Below, in pieces: positions 6,347 through 6,751 of a stretch of DNA of 6,751 bases. The notes below the pieces were generated by a model. It had not been told where the DNA came from, did no database searches, and saw nothing but the letters and a program-made list of their open reading frames with translations. The position numbers and the translations under genes were made by a program. The stretch is taken from NCBI GenBank assembly GCA_003354225.1, contig PIVH01000244.1, positions 1 through 6,751 of the forward strand, in the 5' to 3' direction. Position 1 is the stretch's first letter. The number at the start of each line of letters is the position of its first letter. Source of the DNA: Globobulimina sp. (taxonomy: Eukaryota; Foraminifera; Rotaliida).

Positions 6347-6751
6347 CACCCAAATCTGCCGTTACAAGTGTCAGAGGAACTTTTCGTTGGACTGTGCCAC
6401 CTATTTTGAGAGATGATATCAATAACTCCCAATATAAATCTACTGTCACATTGGGAACATTTAAAATGACGATGACATTGTCCGATAGTATGTTTAATAT
6501 ATTATTGTATATTTAATATAATTGTAGATAATAATTGTTCATTGTGTTTGAAATTTAGCAGCGATACAGATGCGGGATTTACGTTAAATCCATTCGAAGA
6601 TCAGCTGGATAAAACCATATCATATTCTATAAAAGCAATAAGTGCATTACCCAAATTATGCACAAGATCATTACCAGTCAGGCAAGATAAAAATATACCA
6701 TTTACCCGTATTATTGGTTATGCTGAATTCTGTAAGAACGAATATTTTCAT
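6337..6751 (+). CDS. Possible MATH-like domain protein, 3'-partial, spliced (6337-6491, 6559-6751)
   Basis: The ATG at 6337 opens a frame that ends at a TAA at 6514 if unspliced. A second open frame runs from 6476 to the window end. Removing 6492-6558 joins them into about 116 residues: MSFPPKSAVTSVRGTFRWTV, then ...VTLGTFKMTMTLSDSISDTD, then ...FTRIIGYAEFCKNEYFH. The pattern F.W.V, a short loop, LG.FKMTM.L, an alternating strand DKTISYSIKAIS and a final F.RIIGYAEF...EYF is loosely like a MATH domain, which binds substrate peptides in ubiquitin adaptors. The typical Gly-Trp pairs are missing and the C-terminus is outside the window, so the family call is weak. That a coding gene is present is more likely than its identity. 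Confidence 0.4.
6492..6558 (+). other. Predicted intron, 67 nt, with tandem NAGNAG acceptor
   Basis: The donor is GTTTAATA and the acceptor TTTAGCAG holds two AGs three bases apart (ending 6558 and 6561). Both keep the downstream frame open and differ by one serine. The segment is very AT-rich, denser than the flanking coding DNA. The better-looking donor GTATGT at 6488 would put a stop at 6585-6587. A donor at 6480 would also keep frame but is a poor match. Confidence 0.45.

Noticed and set aside
6234-6449. 71-codon minus-strand open frame over the last intergenic region
   Set aside because: It overlaps the duplicated noncoding element and the proposed first exon of the last gene. Its composition is what the complement of T-rich runs would give, with no recognisable motif.
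6488-6493. GTATGT as the donor site in the last gene
   Set aside because: It fits the general eukaryotic consensus best, but with either acceptor AG it leads to a TAA at 6585-6587, whereas GT at 6492 keeps the long downstream frame.
1536-6751. Polycistronic operon
   Set aside because: The genes look eukaryotic, have probable introns and are separated by 160-217 nt gaps with likely promoter elements. Nothing indicates bacterial-type ribosome binding sites.

Overview
The window looks like a short, compact piece of an AT-rich nuclear genome from a microbial eukaryote. The evidence is a SEL1L/HRD3-type ER protein, a PPR protein, an OTU protease with a signal peptide, and two probable short spliceosomal introns of about 65-67 nt. 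All genes are on the plus strand with small gaps (80, 217 and 160 nt). The lineage cannot be fixed from the sequence. A protist such as a rhizarian or heterolobosean would fit, but that is a guess.

Layout. Positions 1-1455 hold the 3' part of a pentatricopeptide repeat (PPR) gene whose reading frame is open to the window edge. Positions 1536-5002 hold a two-exon gene for a predicted 1133-residue type I ER membrane protein. It has a signal peptide on its own small exon, a ShK-type six-cysteine domain, a weak PAN/apple-like segment, a VHL beta-domain-like segment, Sel1 repeats arranged as in SEL1L/HRD3, one C-terminal membrane helix and a short basic tail. Positions 5220-6176 encode a 318-residue OTU cysteine protease with an N-terminal signal peptide and a duplicated helical module of unknown type. 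From 6337 to the window end there is the start of a probable spliced gene with weak resemblance to a MATH domain.

The gaps before the OTU gene and before the last gene share a duplicated block of about 95 nt with a conserved pyrimidine tract. A similar tract lies in front of the SEL1L-like gene. These are candidate promoter or leader elements.

Functional picture. The SEL1L-like protein should be the luminal scaffold of the HRD1 ubiquitin-ligase complex in ER-associated degradation (ERAD). Its added N-terminal domains are the most unusual thing in the window, because most of the residues that form the hydroxyproline pocket of VHL appear to be kept. A deubiquitinase-type gene and a possible MATH gene next to it give the neighbourhood a ubiquitin flavour, but adjacency in a eukaryote is weak evidence of a shared pathway. 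The PPR gene is probably an unrelated organellar RNA factor.
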